A DNA stretch of 64,000 nt from Rhodococcus triatomae BKS 15-14 (GTDB lineage: Bacteria; Actinomycetota; Actinomycetes; Mycobacteriales; Mycobacteriaceae): contig AODO01000054.1 in NCBI GenBank assembly GCA_000341795.1, forward strand, positions 62,001-126,000, in the 5' to 3' direction. Under the pieces are notes generated by a model. The model was given only the letters and a program-made list of their open reading frames with translations. It ran no database searches and was not told where the DNA came from. Positions 25,637 to 35,281 of the stretch are shown in pieces. Position numbers and translations under genes: made by a program. How positions within the stretch are numbered: position 1 is the stretch's first letter; every line of letters begins with the position of its first letter.

Positions 25637-27466
25637 TCAGTTGCCGTTCTCGGGCGCCGCACCCTTCTCGGACTCGGGCTCGGGCTTGGCACCCTTATCG
25701 GCCCTGGGCTCGGGCTTGGCATCGATGCCCGATTCCTTGCGCTGCTGCGGGGTGATCGGCGCGGGTGCCTCGGTGAGGGGGTCGATGCCGCCGCCCGACT
25801 TCGGGAACGCGATGACCTCACGGATCGAGTCGACGCCGGCGAGCAACGCGGTGATGCGGTCCCAGCCGAACGCGATGCCGCCGTGCGGCGGTGCGCCGAA
25901 AGCGAAGGCGTCGAGCAGGAAGCCGAACTTCTCCTCGGCCTCCTCGTGGGAGATGCCCATGACCTTGAAGACGCGTTCCTGAATGTCCTTGCGGTGGATA
26001 CGGATCGATCCGCCACCGATCTCGTTGCCGTTGCAGACGATGTCGTAGGCGTAGGCGAGCGCCGAACCCGGGTCGGTGTCGAACGTGTCGATCGACTCCG
26101 GCTTCGGCGAGGTGAAGGCGTGGTGCACCGCGGTCCAGGCGCTGTAGCCGAGCGCGACGTCGCCGCCGGCGACGGCATCGGAGGTCGGCTCGAACAGCGG
26201 CGCGTCGACGACCCACACGAACGCCCACTCGTTCGGGTCGATGAGGTCCTGCTTGCGCGCGATCTCACCGCGAGCCGCGCCGAGCAGAGCGCGCATCGGC
26301 TTGGTGGGTCCGGCGGCGAAGAAGATGCAGTCGCCCGGCTTCGCACCGACGTGTGCGGCCAGGCCGTCGCGTTCGGCGTCGGTGAGGTTCTTCGCGACCG
26401 GACCGGTCAGCTCCCCGTCCTCGCCGACGAGCACGTACGCGAGGCCCTTGGCACCGCGCTGCTTGGCCCACTCCTGCCAGCGGTCGAGCTCGCGGCGCGG
26501 CTGGGACGCGCCGCCGGGCATGACGACGGCGCCGACGTACTCGGCCTGGAACACCCGGAAGGTGGTGTCCTTGAAGAACTCCATGCACTCGACGAGCTCG
26601 AGACCGAACCGCAGGTCCGGCTTGTCGGAGCCGTAGCGGCGCATCGCGTCGGCGTAGGTCATCCTGGCGATCGGGGTGGTGATCTCGTGCCCGATGAGCT
26701 TCCAGATGTTGGTGAGGATCTCCTCCGCCAGGAGGATCACGTCGTCCTGGTTCACGAAGCTCATCTCGATGTCGAGCTGCGTGAACTCGGGCTGACGGTC
26801 GGCCCGGAAGTCCTCGTCGCGGTAGCAGCGGGCGATCTGGTAGTAGCGCTCGATGCCACCGACCATCAGCAGCTGCTTGAACAGCTGCGGCGACTGCGGA
26901 AGCGCATAGAAGCTGCCGGGCTGCAGGCGCGCGGGGACGAGGAAGTCGCGGGCCCCCTCGGGGGTGGAGCGGGTCAGGGTCGGGGTCTCGACCTCGACGA
27001 ACTCGTGGTGCGCGAGCACCTCGCGGGCGGCGGCGTTGACCTTGGACCGCAGCCGGATCGCGTGCCCGGGACCCTCGCGCCGCAGGTCCAGGTAGCGGTA
27101 CTTGAGGCGGGCTTCCTCGCCTGCGTTGTCGTCGAGCTGGAACGGCAGCGGGGCGCTCTCGTTGAGCACCTCGAGGACCGTGGCGTTCACCTCGATGGCA
27201 CCGGTCGGGATCTCGAAGTTCTGGTTTCCCTCGGGCCGGACCTCGACGACACCGGTCACCTTGACGCAGTACTCGGCGCGCAGTTTGTGCGCCTGCTCGA
27301 GGACGTCGTCGGTCCGGAAGACCACCTGCGACACCCCGGAGGCGTCGCGCAGGTCGATGAAGATGACGCCGCCGTGGTCGCGCCGCCGCGCAACCCAGCC
27401 GGTGAGGGTGACGGTCTGGGATGCCTGCTCGGGTCGCAACGAGCCGGCGAGATGGGTGCGCAGCAC
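25637..27466 (-). CDS. aspS: Aspartyl-tRNA(Asn)/tRNA(Asp) synthetase
   Basis: Class IIb synthetase of the bacterial type with GAD insertion, 609 residues. The OB domain starts [13 protein letters not shown] and contains [19 protein letters not shown]; motif 2 is [19 protein letters not shown] and motif 3 is [14 protein letters not shown] 27466 matches the family start. The last 40 residues are a Lys/Glu/Pro/Gly-rich tail with a repeated KPEP/KGA pattern, probably disordered. In related Actinobacteria the enzyme is non-discriminating and works with GatCAB; that role is inferred, not visible. Confidence 0.96.
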   Translation of the reverse strand: MLRTHLAGSLRPEQASQTVTLTGWVARRRDHGGVIFIDLRDASGVSQVVFRTDDVLEQAHKLRAEYCVKVTGVVEVRPEGNQNFEIPTGAIEVNATVLEVLNESAPLPFQLDDNAGEEARLKYRYLDLRREGPGHAIRLRSKVNAAAREVLAHHEFVEVETPTLTRSTPEGARDFLVPARLQPGSFYALPQSPQLFKQLLMVGGIERYYQIARCYRDEDFRADRQPEFTQLDIEMSFVNQDDVILLAEEILTNIWKLIGHEITTPIARMTYADAMRRYGSDKPDLRFGLELVECMEFFKDTTFRVFQAEYVGAVVMPGGASQPRRELDRWQEWAKQRGAKGLAYVLVGEDGELTGPVAKNLTDAERDGLAAHVGAKPGDCIFFAAGPTKPMRALLGAARGEIARKQDLIDPNEWAFVWVVDAPLFEPTSDAVAGGDVALGYSAWTAVHHAFTSPKPESIDTFDTDPGSALAYAYDIVCNGNEIGGGSIRIHRKDIQERVFKVMGISHEEAEEKFGFLLDAFAFGAPPHGGIAFGWDRITALLAGVDSIREVIAFPKSGGGIDPLTEAPAPITPQQRKESGIDAKPEPRADKGAKPEPESEKGAAPENGN

Positions 27467-27628
27467 GGGATTCCTTTCACACTTCGAGTCACACGGGATC
27501 CGGGACTTCTTGTCCCGTGATCCTACGGAGGTGCCGATTCGATGACACATCGCACCGTGCGCAACGAAAGAACGCAACGACCGTGCCAAGCTGTGACGCG
27601 ACCAGGTCGGCCGAGAGCGAGGACTGCG

Positions 27629-28549
27629 ATGACCTTCAACGAGGGCGCACGGATGGATCCCGGCCGGGTTCGGGTCGGCGGCGGCGGCCGGGGCGGCAAG
27701 GTCGCGATCGGCGGCGGGCTGGGCGGACTCGTCGTGGTGATCCTCGCGCTGCTCCTGGGCGGAGACCCCGGCGCCATCCTCGGCACGACGTCCGGCTCCG
27801 ACGGCGCCGTCGAGTCCGGTCCGCTCGCCGGGCTGGAGAACTGCCGGACGGGCGCGGACGCGAACCGGGACCTCGACTGCCGGGTGGCGTTCACCGCCGC
27901 GAGCCTGGACTCCGTGTGGGGCGCCGAGCTCGCCGACCAGACCGGCACGGAGTACCTGCAGCCGGAGGTCGTCCTGTTCTCCGGGTCCGTCGCGACGGGC
28001 TGCGGCAACGCCACCAGCGAGGTCGGGCCGTTCTACTGCCCGGCGGACTCGACGGCGTACTTCGACACGTCGTTCTTCCGGTTGCTCGTCGACCGGTTCG
28101 GCTCGTCGGCGGGCCCGTTGGCACAGGAGTACGTCGTCGCCCACGAGGTGGGCCATCACATCCAGAACCAGCTGGGCGACATCGGCCGCGCACAGTCCGA
28201 TCCGCGTGGCCCCGAATCGGGTGCGGTCCGCACCGAGCTGCAGGCGGACTGCTACGCAGGGGTCTGGGCTCATCACGCCGACGACCAGCCCGGTCCCGAC
28301 GGTGGCCCGCCCTTCCTGAAGCCGCTGTCGACGTCGGACGTCGAGGACGCGCTGTCGGCGGCGGCCTCGGTCGGCGACGACCGGATCCAGAAGGCGGCGA
28401 CCGGTCGGGTGAATCCGGAGGGCTGGACCCACGGGTCCGCGGAGCAGCGGCAGGCCTGGTTCCTGACGGGCCACCAGACCGGGCGCGTCGCGGACTGCGA
28501 CACGTACCGCGCCCGGGATCTCGACAATCCGGCGGCGCTCACCCGCTGA
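27629..28549 (+). CDS. Putative neutral zinc metallopeptidase (YpfJ type)
   Basis: 306 residues. A Gly/Arg-rich N-terminus precedes one membrane helix ([17 protein letters not shown]) and an extracytoplasmic zinc-peptidase domain with HEVGHH at residue 172 (HExxH) and the third-ligand region [14 protein letters not shown]. The four cysteines around [13 protein letters not shown] and DCRV/DCDTY may form disulfides. ATG 27629 has GAGGA 6 nt upstream and was preferred over ATG 27542. Matches Rv2575 in position near aspS. Substrate unknown. Confidence 0.88.
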   Translation: MTFNEGARMDPGRVRVGGGGRGGKVAIGGGLGGLVVVILALLLGGDPGAILGTTSGSDGAVESGPLAGLENCRTGADANRDLDCRVAFTAASLDSVWGAELADQTGTEYLQPEVVLFSGSVATGCGNATSEVGPFYCPADSTAYFDTSFFRLLVDRFGSSAGPLAQEYVVAHEVGHHIQNQLGDIGRAQSDPRGPESGAVRTELQADCYAGVWAHHADDQPGPDGGPPFLKPLSTSDVEDALSAAASVGDDRIQKAATGRVNPEGWTHGSAEQRQAWFLTGHQTGRVADCDTYRARDLDNPAALTR

Positions 28550-28552
28550 CCC

Positions 28553-29797
28553 CTAGCCGGGCTCGTCCTCACCGTCCGAGCCCGCCGTTTCCTCCTCCTC
28601 GGGCGGACCCGTCGGATCCTCCTGGACCAATTCGTAACGGCGACCGTAGGTTTCGATGATCGCCTGGATGACGGCCACGACGGGTACCGACACGAGCGCC
28701 CCGATGGCACCGAACAGCGACGCCCCGACGATCACGGATCCGAAGGCCACCGCGGGGTGAATCGACACCGTCCGCGAGGTGATGCGCGGATGGAGCAAGT
28801 AGTTCTCCACCTGCTGGTAGGCGGTACCGAACACGACCACCCACACCCCGTCCATCGGCTGCTGCGCCGCTGCGATGATCGCGGGAAGGGCGATCGCGAG
28901 GTAGGTGCCCAGTGTGGGAATGAACTGGGAGACGACGCCCGTCCAGATCGCGAGTGGCAGCCAGTAGGGTACGCCGATCACCATCAGGAAGATGCCGGTC
29001 GCGACGGCACTGACGGCGGCCAGGATGAGCCGCGACACCACGTAGCCTCCGGCCTTCTCGACCGAGATTCCCCAGACGGTGGCGATGATCTCCTGCTGAC
29101 GCGCCGGGAACCAGCTGGAGATCGTCCGCCGGAGCTGCGGACCCTGCGCCGACATGTAGAACACGAAGAGCAGCATCGTGAGGGCCTGGAACACGACCCC
29201 GACGATGGACGAGACCACTCCGAGAACGCTGGGTGTGTACCGCTCCGCGAGGTCCTTCACGGTCTCGGGCGTGATCTTGATCAGGTCCCGACCGGTGGCG
29301 AAGTCGGTGCCGAACGTGCGGTTCGCCCAGTCGGTCACCCGGGATATCGCGTCGGGCAGCGCGGTGAGCAGTTGCGCCAGCTGGTCGGCGAGAAGCGTTC
29401 CGAACAGGGCGACGAATCCGATCACGAGAAGTGTCAGCGACGCCATGACGATCCCGGTGCCCGCGCCACGACGCAGACCGCGGCGTTCGAACCAGTCGAC
29501 GACGGGTTCGATCGTGACGCTGGCCAGCCAGGCGAGGAACAGCAGCCCCAGGAAGCCGCGCAGATTGTGGAACAGCCACCCCGACATCTGGTAGGCGGCG
29601 ATCGCGAGCACGATGTACACGGTGACCAGGCGGAGCCATCGCAGGTTCGTTGTCCGCGTGGCGGTCCCGGAACCGGGGCGCCGGCCCGGCGGCCTCCCGG
29701 CAGCGGGTGCACGGGTCCCGGCCACGTCGGGGGTGACTCGATTGACGCGCTTCCCGGACGGCGTGGGGGACTCCGCGTGGCCTTCGTCTTCGTTCAT
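28553..29797 (-). CDS. AI-2E family transporter (PerM-like membrane permease)
   Basis: 414 residues, about eight membrane helices in the AI-2E exporter arrangement: two near the N-terminus (VTVYIVLAIAAYQMSGWLF; LGLLFLAWLASVTIEPVVDW), a central soluble stretch, and a C-terminal bundle ending in ALVSVPVVAVIQAIIETYG. The conserved IPTLGTYLAI and YQQVENYLLHPRI motifs are present. N- and C-termini are hydrophilic, the tail being Glu-rich. ATG 29797 is preceded by GGAGGG at about 4 nt. The 3' end lies 3 bp from the metallopeptidase stop. Transport substrate unknown. Confidence 0.85.
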   Translation of the reverse strand: MNEDEGHAESPTPSGKRVNRVTPDVAGTRAPAAGRPPGRRPGSGTATRTTNLRWLRLVTVYIVLAIAAYQMSGWLFHNLRGFLGLLFLAWLASVTIEPVVDWFERRGLRRGAGTGIVMASLTLLVIGFVALFGTLLADQLAQLLTALPDAISRVTDWANRTFGTDFATGRDLIKITPETVKDLAERYTPSVLGVVSSIVGVVFQALTMLLFVFYMSAQGPQLRRTISSWFPARQQEIIATVWGISVEKAGGYVVSRLILAAVSAVATGIFLMVIGVPYWLPLAIWTGVVSQFIPTLGTYLAIALPAIIAAAQQPMDGVWVVVFGTAYQQVENYLLHPRITSRTVSIHPAVAFGSVIVGASLFGAIGALVSVPVVAVIQAIIETYGRRYELVQEDPTGPPEEEETAGSDGEDEPG

Positions 29798-29869
29798 CGC
29801 ACCCTCCACGCTGGTCGTGCCGCCCGGTTGGTTCGCGTCGCTGGTGCGGAATCTACCCCCGCAGCGAGA

Positions 29870-30907
29870 TCAGAACAGCGTCAGCGCGGGCGCAGCGCCC
29901 GCACCGACGAGATCCCGTGGGGGCGCAACCGGTTCCCGTCGGGCGGGATCGCCTCCGAGCCCGTACCTGTCGACGAGCGGCGACACACGTCCCCGCAGCC
30001 ACGTCTTGTACTCCGGCGTCACGTAGGCGCCGCGACCGTAGAGCTGCCGATAGCGCCGGATCAGAGCCGGGTGGTGTTCGGCGAGCCAGTTCAGGAACCA
30101 GCCACGGGTGCTGCCGCGAAGGTGCATGGGGAAGACGGTCACCCCGCTGGCACCGGCCTCGGAGATCGCGGCGAACAGGGCGTCGAGGTGCGCCGTCGAG
30201 TCGGTGAGGCACGGGATGACGGGCGCGACCATGACGTGACAGTCGAAGCCTGCGTCCGCGATGGCGCGAACGAGGTCGAGGCGTGCCCTCGGTGTCGGGG
30301 TGCCCGGCTCGATCGCCTGCTGCAGTTCGGTGTCACCGATCGCGAGCGACACCGACAGTGACACCGGGACCTGCCGCGATGCGAGGGCGAGCAGTGGCAG
30401 GTCGCGCCTCAGCAGGGTGCCCTTCGTCAGGATCGAGAACGGTGTTCCCGATTCGGCGAGCGCGGTGATGATGCCGGGCATCAGCCGGTACCGGCCTTCG
30501 GCCCGCTGGTACGGGTCGGTGTTGGTGCCGAGCGCGACCGTGTCCCGTTTCCAGGACCGTCGGGCCAGTTCGCGACGCAGGACCGCGGCGACGTTCGTCT
30601 TCACGACGACCTGGGTGTCGAAATCCGTGCCCGCGTCGAGGTCGAGGTACTCGTGCGTCGGCCGGGCGAAGCAGTACCGGCACGCGTGTGTACATCCGCG
30701 AAAGGCGTTGACGGTGAAGTGGAACGGCAGCGCCGACTCCGGGGGCACCTTGTTCAGCGCGGACTTGCACAGCACTTCGTGGAAGGTGATGCCCTCGAAC
30801 TCGGGGGTCTGTACGCTTCGGACGAGCCCGGCCCGCGCCAGGCCGGGAAGAGCGCCGTCGTCGAGTTCCGACTGCACGGCATCGAGTGTCTGACCCTGCC
30901 ACCGCAT
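29870..30907 (-). CDS. Radical SAM protein, Rv2578c type, LexA-boxed
   Basis: 345 residues. The [4Fe-4S]-SAM motif is CTHACRYC (CX3CX2C) near residue 68, followed by ALGTNTDPYQ and SILTKGTLLRRD, typical of the SplB-related Rv2578c family. ATG 30907 (MRWQGQTLDAVQ) starts the family's characteristic N-terminus; the longer frame to 31420 only shadows the neighbouring monooxygenase gene. A perfect LexA box lies 8 bp upstream, so a role in the DNA-damage response is likely. In M. tuberculosis Rv2578c is listed among SOS-box genes. Similarity to spore photoproduct lyase suggests DNA chemistry, but this is inference. Confidence 0.88.
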   Translation of the reverse strand: MRWQGQTLDAVQSELDDGALPGLARAGLVRSVQTPEFEGITFHEVLCKSALNKVPPESALPFHFTVNAFRGCTHACRYCFARPTHEYLDLDAGTDFDTQVVVKTNVAAVLRRELARRSWKRDTVALGTNTDPYQRAEGRYRLMPGIITALAESGTPFSILTKGTLLRRDLPLLALASRQVPVSLSVSLAIGDTELQQAIEPGTPTPRARLDLVRAIADAGFDCHVMVAPVIPCLTDSTAHLDALFAAISEAGASGVTVFPMHLRGSTRGWFLNWLAEHHPALIRRYRQLYGRGAYVTPEYKTWLRGRVSPLVDRYGLGGDPARREPVAPPRDLVGAGAAPALTLF

Positions 30908-30915
30908 GCGGACAG

Positions 30916-30931
30916 TCGAACACCCGTTCGA
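30916..30931 (-). promoter_or_regulatory. LexA (SOS) box
   Basis: TCGAACACCCGTTCGA, a perfect TCGAAC-N4-GTTCGA palindrome, the consensus for LexA in mycobacteria and relatives. It sits 8 bp before the radical SAM start and about 53 bp before the divergent monooxygenase start, so it could affect both. Confidence 0.85.
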
Positions 30932-30983
30932 TGTCCTGTCAAGTTCCCGCGCGCCCTCGAGCGTCCGGTGCCACACTCGTCTC

Positions 30984-32597
30984 ATGACGTCGGCAGTCGA
31001 TCCGAAGGTCCCGCACACCACCACGGACGTCCTGATCGTCGGCGCGGGGCCGGTCGGCCTCGCGCTCGCCGTCCAGCTGCGACGCAACGGCATCGACGTC
31101 GTCGTCGTGGACCGCCGGGCCGAGCGCGCACCGTACGCCAAGGCGATCGGCGTCTCGCCCCGCACACTCGAGATCTTCGACTCGATGGGCATCGTCCGCG
31201 ACGCCCTCGACTCGTCGATCACGATGCGAGGGCAGCGGGTGCACGTCGGCGACGCGCCGCCGCAGAGCATGGAGCTCACCCTCCCCGACTCGGTCCCGTA
31301 CCGGGCGATCGCCCTGCCCCAGTACGCGACGGAGCGGATCCTCGCGGACGCACTGACGGCACACGGCGGCTCGATCACCCGCGGCGTCGAGGTCACCGGA
31401 TTCCTGGACCGCGACGACACCGTGACCGCGACCCTCGAAGGGCCGCACGGCCGTTCGACGGTGTCGGCCCGCTACCTGGCGGGGTGCGACGGTGCGCACT
31501 CACTGGTACGCAAGACGATCGGGGCGACGTTCGAGGGCGACGCGTTCCCCGAGGAGTACATGCTCGCCGACGTCGAAGTGGACTGGAACGTGCCGGGCGG
31601 CTACGGCGTCCGGGCGATGCACCTCACCGACGGCGTGACGGACGACTTGATGGTCGCGATCCCGCTGCCGCACCCGACGCCCGGACACAAGCGGTACCGC
31701 ATCTCGATGCTGGTGCCGGACGAACTCGCCACCCGGCCCGCCGAGGGCGAGGTGGCGCACGGACTGGAGGGCGGCCACGCCCCGGAGCTCCACCACGTCC
31801 AGGCCGTTCTCGACCGCTTGGCCCCGGAGCCGACCACTGCCTCGAACATGCGCTGGTCGTCGGTGTTCCGGATCAGCCATCGACTCGTGGACCGCTATTC
31901 CCGCGGGCGGGTGTTCCTCGCCGGCGACGCGGCACACATCCATCCGCCCACCGGCGCCCAGGGCATGAACACCGGCATCCAGGACGCCTGCAATCTCGCA
32001 TGGAAGCTGGCTCTCGCGGTGCGCGGACGCGCGGCGGACGGCGTGCTGGAGACCTACCATCTCGAACGGCATCCCGTCGGAGAGGAGGTGGTCGGGCGGA
32101 CGGTGCGCAATGCCAGGGAGGGTATCGGCGCGGGCGAGTCCGACCCGGCGGTGGCGATCCTCCGCGAGGCGCAACTGCTGATCTCGTACCCGGACAGTCC
32201 ACTCGTCGACGGCGACGGGCGACGGGCACCGGATGCGCGTGGACTCACCCAGGCGTGCTCGACGGTCCCGCTGCGCGCGCACGACCTGCTGCGACACACC
32301 GCGCACACGCTGTTCCTGTGGGCGTCGTCCTCCGATCGCGCGGCGGAACAGGAACTCCTCGCTCGTCGCGTCGAAGAGCACTACGGAGACCTGGTCCGCT
32401 GCTACGTGATCACGTCGGCAGCGGACGTGGATGCGTCGGGAATCGTGTTCGTCGACGGCGCAGGCGAATTCGCCGACGAGTACGGGGTGCGCGCGGGATC
32501 GGGACACGTCGTCCGCCCGGACGGGTACCTCGGAGCCACCCTCGATCCGATCACGTTCGACACGGTCACGAAGTACCTGTCCCGAACCATCGCCTGA
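30984..32597 (+). CDS. Class A FAD-dependent aromatic hydroxylase (PheA/TfdB/MhpA type)
   Basis: 537 residues. FAD-binding GAGPVG at residues 20-25, the second FAD segment DRRAERAPYAKAIGVSPRTL, and GDAAHIHPPTGAQGMN near residue 315, all hallmarks of class A flavoprotein monooxygenases using NAD(P)H. A thioredoxin-like C-terminal domain of about 100 residues is present. No ring-cleavage dioxygenase or other aromatic pathway gene is adjacent, so the substrate (a phenol-like or polyketide ring) is open. ATG 30984 has CACACT 6 nt upstream and no Shine-Dalgarno, compatible with leaderless translation. The divergent 76-bp region also contains the LexA box. Confidence 0.82.
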   Translation: MTSAVDPKVPHTTTDVLIVGAGPVGLALAVQLRRNGIDVVVVDRRAERAPYAKAIGVSPRTLEIFDSMGIVRDALDSSITMRGQRVHVGDAPPQSMELTLPDSVPYRAIALPQYATERILADALTAHGGSITRGVEVTGFLDRDDTVTATLEGPHGRSTVSARYLAGCDGAHSLVRKTIGATFEGDAFPEEYMLADVEVDWNVPGGYGVRAMHLTDGVTDDLMVAIPLPHPTPGHKRYRISMLVPDELATRPAEGEVAHGLEGGHAPELHHVQAVLDRLAPEPTTASNMRWSSVFRISHRLVDRYSRGRVFLAGDAAHIHPPTGAQGMNTGIQDACNLAWKLALAVRGRAADGVLETYHLERHPVGEEVVGRTVRNAREGIGAGESDPAVAILREAQLLISYPDSPLVDGDGRRAPDARGLTQACSTVPLRAHDLLRHTAHTLFLWASSSDRAAEQELLARRVEEHYGDLVRCYVITSAADVDASGIVFVDGAGEFADEYGVRAGSGHVVRPDGYLGATLDPITFDTVTKYLSRTIA

Positions 32598-32600
32598 GGC

Positions 32601-33149
32601 TCACACCTCGCCGTCGACGATGGACTGGATCAGCGATCCGTAGCGGCGGATCAACACTTCGCGATCGAGCACGTCGGAACCGAGCAGCTCGAAGTGGCGC
32701 ATCGCCGCGGCCAGCCCGAGCAGCTGCGCGATCACCAGCTGGGTCCGGACCCGATCGTCGGAGGTGTCACCGATGCGGTCGGCGATCGCGTCCAGGTACC
32801 GCTGCCGCGTCTCGCGTCGCGCCACACCGGGGTCCGCCGATTCCCGGATGAGGATCGGTGTCATCGCCCACGGCTCGGCCTCGTCGTTGTCCCGGCGATC
32901 GACCAGGCGGCGAGCGAGCTGGCGTCCGATCGGCTCCTCTTCGGCGAGCCGCTCCTCCAGCACGGCAGCTGCCGACGGGTCGGCCGCGGCGAACAGTTCC
33001 GCCTTGCTGCCGGTGAGTTTCATGACGAGGGCGGGCGAACATCCGGCGGCCGCGGCGACGTCCTTGATGGTCGTCGCGGTGTAGCCCCGGCGGGAGAACA
33101 GTTCGCGTGCCGCCGCGATGACGGTCTCCCGGGTGGACGGGGCGGTCAC
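32601..33149 (-). CDS. TetR family transcriptional regulator
   Basis: 182 residues. Helix-turn-helix in YTATTIKDVAAAAGCSPALVMKLTGSK (about residues 23-48 in pieces), then an all-helical ligand domain related to TetR_C types with the VIAQLLGLAAAMRHF helix. GTG 33149 overlaps the upstream transporter stop as GTGA, so it is co-translated with the MFS gene it probably represses. Two identical-spacing palindromes (35218-35235 and 35243-35260) before the MFS gene are the likely operators. The 3' end stops 3 bp from the convergent monooxygenase gene. Confidence 0.88.
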   Translation of the reverse strand: MTAPSTRETVIAAARELFSRRGYTATTIKDVAAAAGCSPALVMKLTGSKAELFAAADPSAAAVLEERLAEEEPIGRQLARRLVDRRDNDEAEPWAMTPILIRESADPGVARRETRQRYLDAIADRIGDTSDDRVRTQLVIAQLLGLAAAMRHFELLGSDVLDREVLIRRYGSLIQSIVDGEV

Positions 33150-35173
33150 CCGACGCCCACCGGGTGCAGGTCGCCGCTTCCTGCGGGTCGACCCCCGAAG
33201 GCCGCGTCGGCGAGGTCGAGGTTCACCTCCGCAGTCCGCGTCAGGACGGCCACGTGTCTGGCGCAGGTTCGACGATCCGGTCCGAGCACCGTGACAACGT
33301 ATCGGCCGGTCGGGGGCTGCGCCAGCTCGTAGCTGCCGTCCTCGGCCGTCCGGGTGCTCGCGACGTGTTCACCGGTGACCTTCACGAGGCTGACGACCGC
33401 TCCCCCGCACGGCCTTCCCGCGACGGTCACCACACCTCCGAGCCGGAGCCGCTGGGTGAGCACGACGACGGGCGGACTCGAGGCGGTCCCCGGTTCCGTC
33501 GACGCGGCACCGAGGTCCATCACGTTCGATGCGGGAGCCCAGCCGTCCGCACTGGTGATCACCAGGTACGGACCGGGTGCAGGCAGCACCACGGAGAACT
33601 CACCGTCGTTGTCGGCCCGACTCCAGTCGACGGGTTCACCACCGGTGCTCAGGACGGTCACGACGGCCTGCCGGATCGGCCGGCCGGCACTGCTGCGCAC
33701 CGACCCGCTGATCACCAGTTCGGAGGGAGCCTCGTCGTCGCCGGTCTCGGCACCTGCCGCCACCATCCGGTCGGACGACTCCGAGGCCGGGATGAACAGC
33801 GCGACGGCGGTCGCGACCAGTGCCGCGACTCCGGCCAGCGTGAAGATGATCTGGAACGCGGCGAGCGACGGCAACTCCACGCCGGCCACGTCCATCGTGA
33901 CGGTGGTCAGCACCGCGGAGATGATCGCACTCGACACCGACGTCCCGACGGATCGCAGGAGAGCGTTGAGGCCGTTCGCCGACGCCGTCTCGGTGATGGG
34001 AACGGACCCCATGATCAGCATCGGCATGGTGGCGTACGCGATGGCGGTTCCGGCGGTGACGAACATGGCGCCGAGCACGATGAGGGCGATCGAGCCGGTG
34101 AGGAAGACCCGGGTGCAGTAGGCGACCGTCATCACCACGGTGCCGATCAGGAGCGTGGGCTTCGCACCGATCACCCCGATGAGCCGGCCCGCGATCGGCG
34201 CGAACACCACCATCATCAGTCCGGCGGGCATCATGCACAGTCCGGCGGCGAGGACGGTGAGCCCGTGGCCGTAGCCAGTGCCCACGGACATCTCCAACTG
34301 CTGGGTCGTCGACATCATGTTGGCGTACATCGAGATTCCGACGAGCAGCGCGGTGAGGTTCGTGAGCAACACGGGCCGGCGCGCCGACGTCCGCAGGTCG
34401 ACCATCGGCTGGTTCACCCGGAGTTCGAACGGGAACCAGACCACGAAGGCGACCGCGGCGACCGCCAGTGCGACCAGCGTCCGATCGCTGGTCCAGCCCC
34501 AGGTGCCGCCCTTCGAGATGCCCAGGAGCAGCGAACCGAGCGCGGTGGACAGCAGAAGGGCGCCGACGAAGTCGAAGCGGCCCGGTGTGCGCACGGGCGA
34601 TTCCGGGACGACGGCCATCACTGCGACGAACAGCGCCACGCCCGCTGCGGCGGAGAGCCAGAAGATCGCCTCCCACCCGAGATGCTCGAAGACGAGTCCC
34701 GACAGCGGCAGTCCGAGCGCGGACCCGATGCCGAGCGTTGCGCTCATCATTGCGGTGGCGCCCGCGACCTTCGACTTCGGCAGCTCGTCACGCAGGACCC
34801 CGATACCGACCGGCACGAGGGCCGACGCGAGGCCCTGCAGACCGCGGCCGATCAGGACCAGCATGAAGGTGCCGCCGAGCGCGGCGAGGAGCGATCCGGC
34901 CACCATCGTCGCGAGGGACACGAGCATCATGCGCCGCTTGCCGAACATGTCGGCCAGCCGGGACACGATCGGGGTGGCGACGGCGGCCGTGAGCAGGGTG
35001 ATCGTCACCAGCCAGGAGGCGGTCGGGTAGTCGACGTCGAGGATGCTCGGGAAATGGCTGAGCAGCGGGATGACCAAGGTCTGCTGGAGCGCGACCACGA
35101 TGCCCGACATGCAGAGCACGACGGTGAGGAAACGGGACGACGAGCGCGACGTCGTTTTCGCGTGAGCCGACAA
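33146..35173 (-). CDS. MFS (DHA2-type) drug exporter with C-terminal beta-sandwich repeats
   Basis: 675 residues. Residues 1-470 form a 14-helix DHA2-type exporter: motif A at RLADMFGKRR, GRGLQGLASALVPVGIG, and proline-rich antiporter-type GSALGLPLSGLVFE. After the last helix the protein continues for nearly 190 residues with two repeats of the carboxypeptidase-regulatory-like beta-sandwich (ISGSVRSSAGRPIRQAVVTV near 500; GGVVTVAGRPCGGAVVSLV near 590, with a YELAQPPTGRYVVTV strand pair). Start TTG 35173 is supported by GGAGG 8 nt upstream; no ATG fits. Forms an operon with the TetR gene. Substrate unknown. Confidence 0.85.
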   Translation of the reverse strand: MSAHAKTTSRSSSRFLTVVLCMSGIVVALQQTLVIPLLSHFPSILDVDYPTASWLVTITLLTAAVATPIVSRLADMFGKRRMMLVSLATMVAGSLLAALGGTFMLVLIGRGLQGLASALVPVGIGVLRDELPKSKVAGATAMMSATLGIGSALGLPLSGLVFEHLGWEAIFWLSAAAGVALFVAVMAVVPESPVRTPGRFDFVGALLLSTALGSLLLGISKGGTWGWTSDRTLVALAVAAVAFVVWFPFELRVNQPMVDLRTSARRPVLLTNLTALLVGISMYANMMSTTQQLEMSVGTGYGHGLTVLAAGLCMMPAGLMMVVFAPIAGRLIGVIGAKPTLLIGTVVMTVAYCTRVFLTGSIALIVLGAMFVTAGTAIAYATMPMLIMGSVPITETASANGLNALLRSVGTSVSSAIISAVLTTVTMDVAGVELPSLAAFQIIFTLAGVAALVATAVALFIPASESSDRMVAAGAETGDDEAPSELVISGSVRSSAGRPIRQAVVTVLSTGGEPVDWSRADNDGEFSVVLPAPGPYLVITSADGWAPASNVMDLGAASTEPGTASSPPVVVLTQRLRLGGVVTVAGRPCGGAVVSLVKVTGEHVASTRTAEDGSYELAQPPTGRYVVTVLGPDRRTCARHVAVLTRTAEVNLDLADAAFGGRPAGSGDLHPVGVG

Positions 35174-35211
35174 ACGATCGACCTCCGAACTACATGACAG
35201 TGTGCGACGAC

Positions 35212-35260
35212 AGAAGGGGTGAACAGCCGTTCACCCCTTCTAGGTGAACACACATTCACC
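35212..35260 (-). promoter_or_regulatory. Two tandem palindromic operators before the MFS-TetR operon
   Basis: GGTGAA-N6-TTCACC occurs at 35218-35235 and 35243-35260, centres 25 bp apart. The first is embedded in a 13-bp inverted repeat (AGAAGGGGTGAAC, 35212-35224, with complement 35229-35241). The pair lies 39-87 bp upstream of the TTG start, where a repressor would block transcription. Likely target of the co-encoded TetR. The first palindrome could alternatively act as a terminator for the operon ending at 35282. Confidence 0.7.
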
Positions 35261-35281
35261 CCTTGTCGCAAACTGCCGTCG

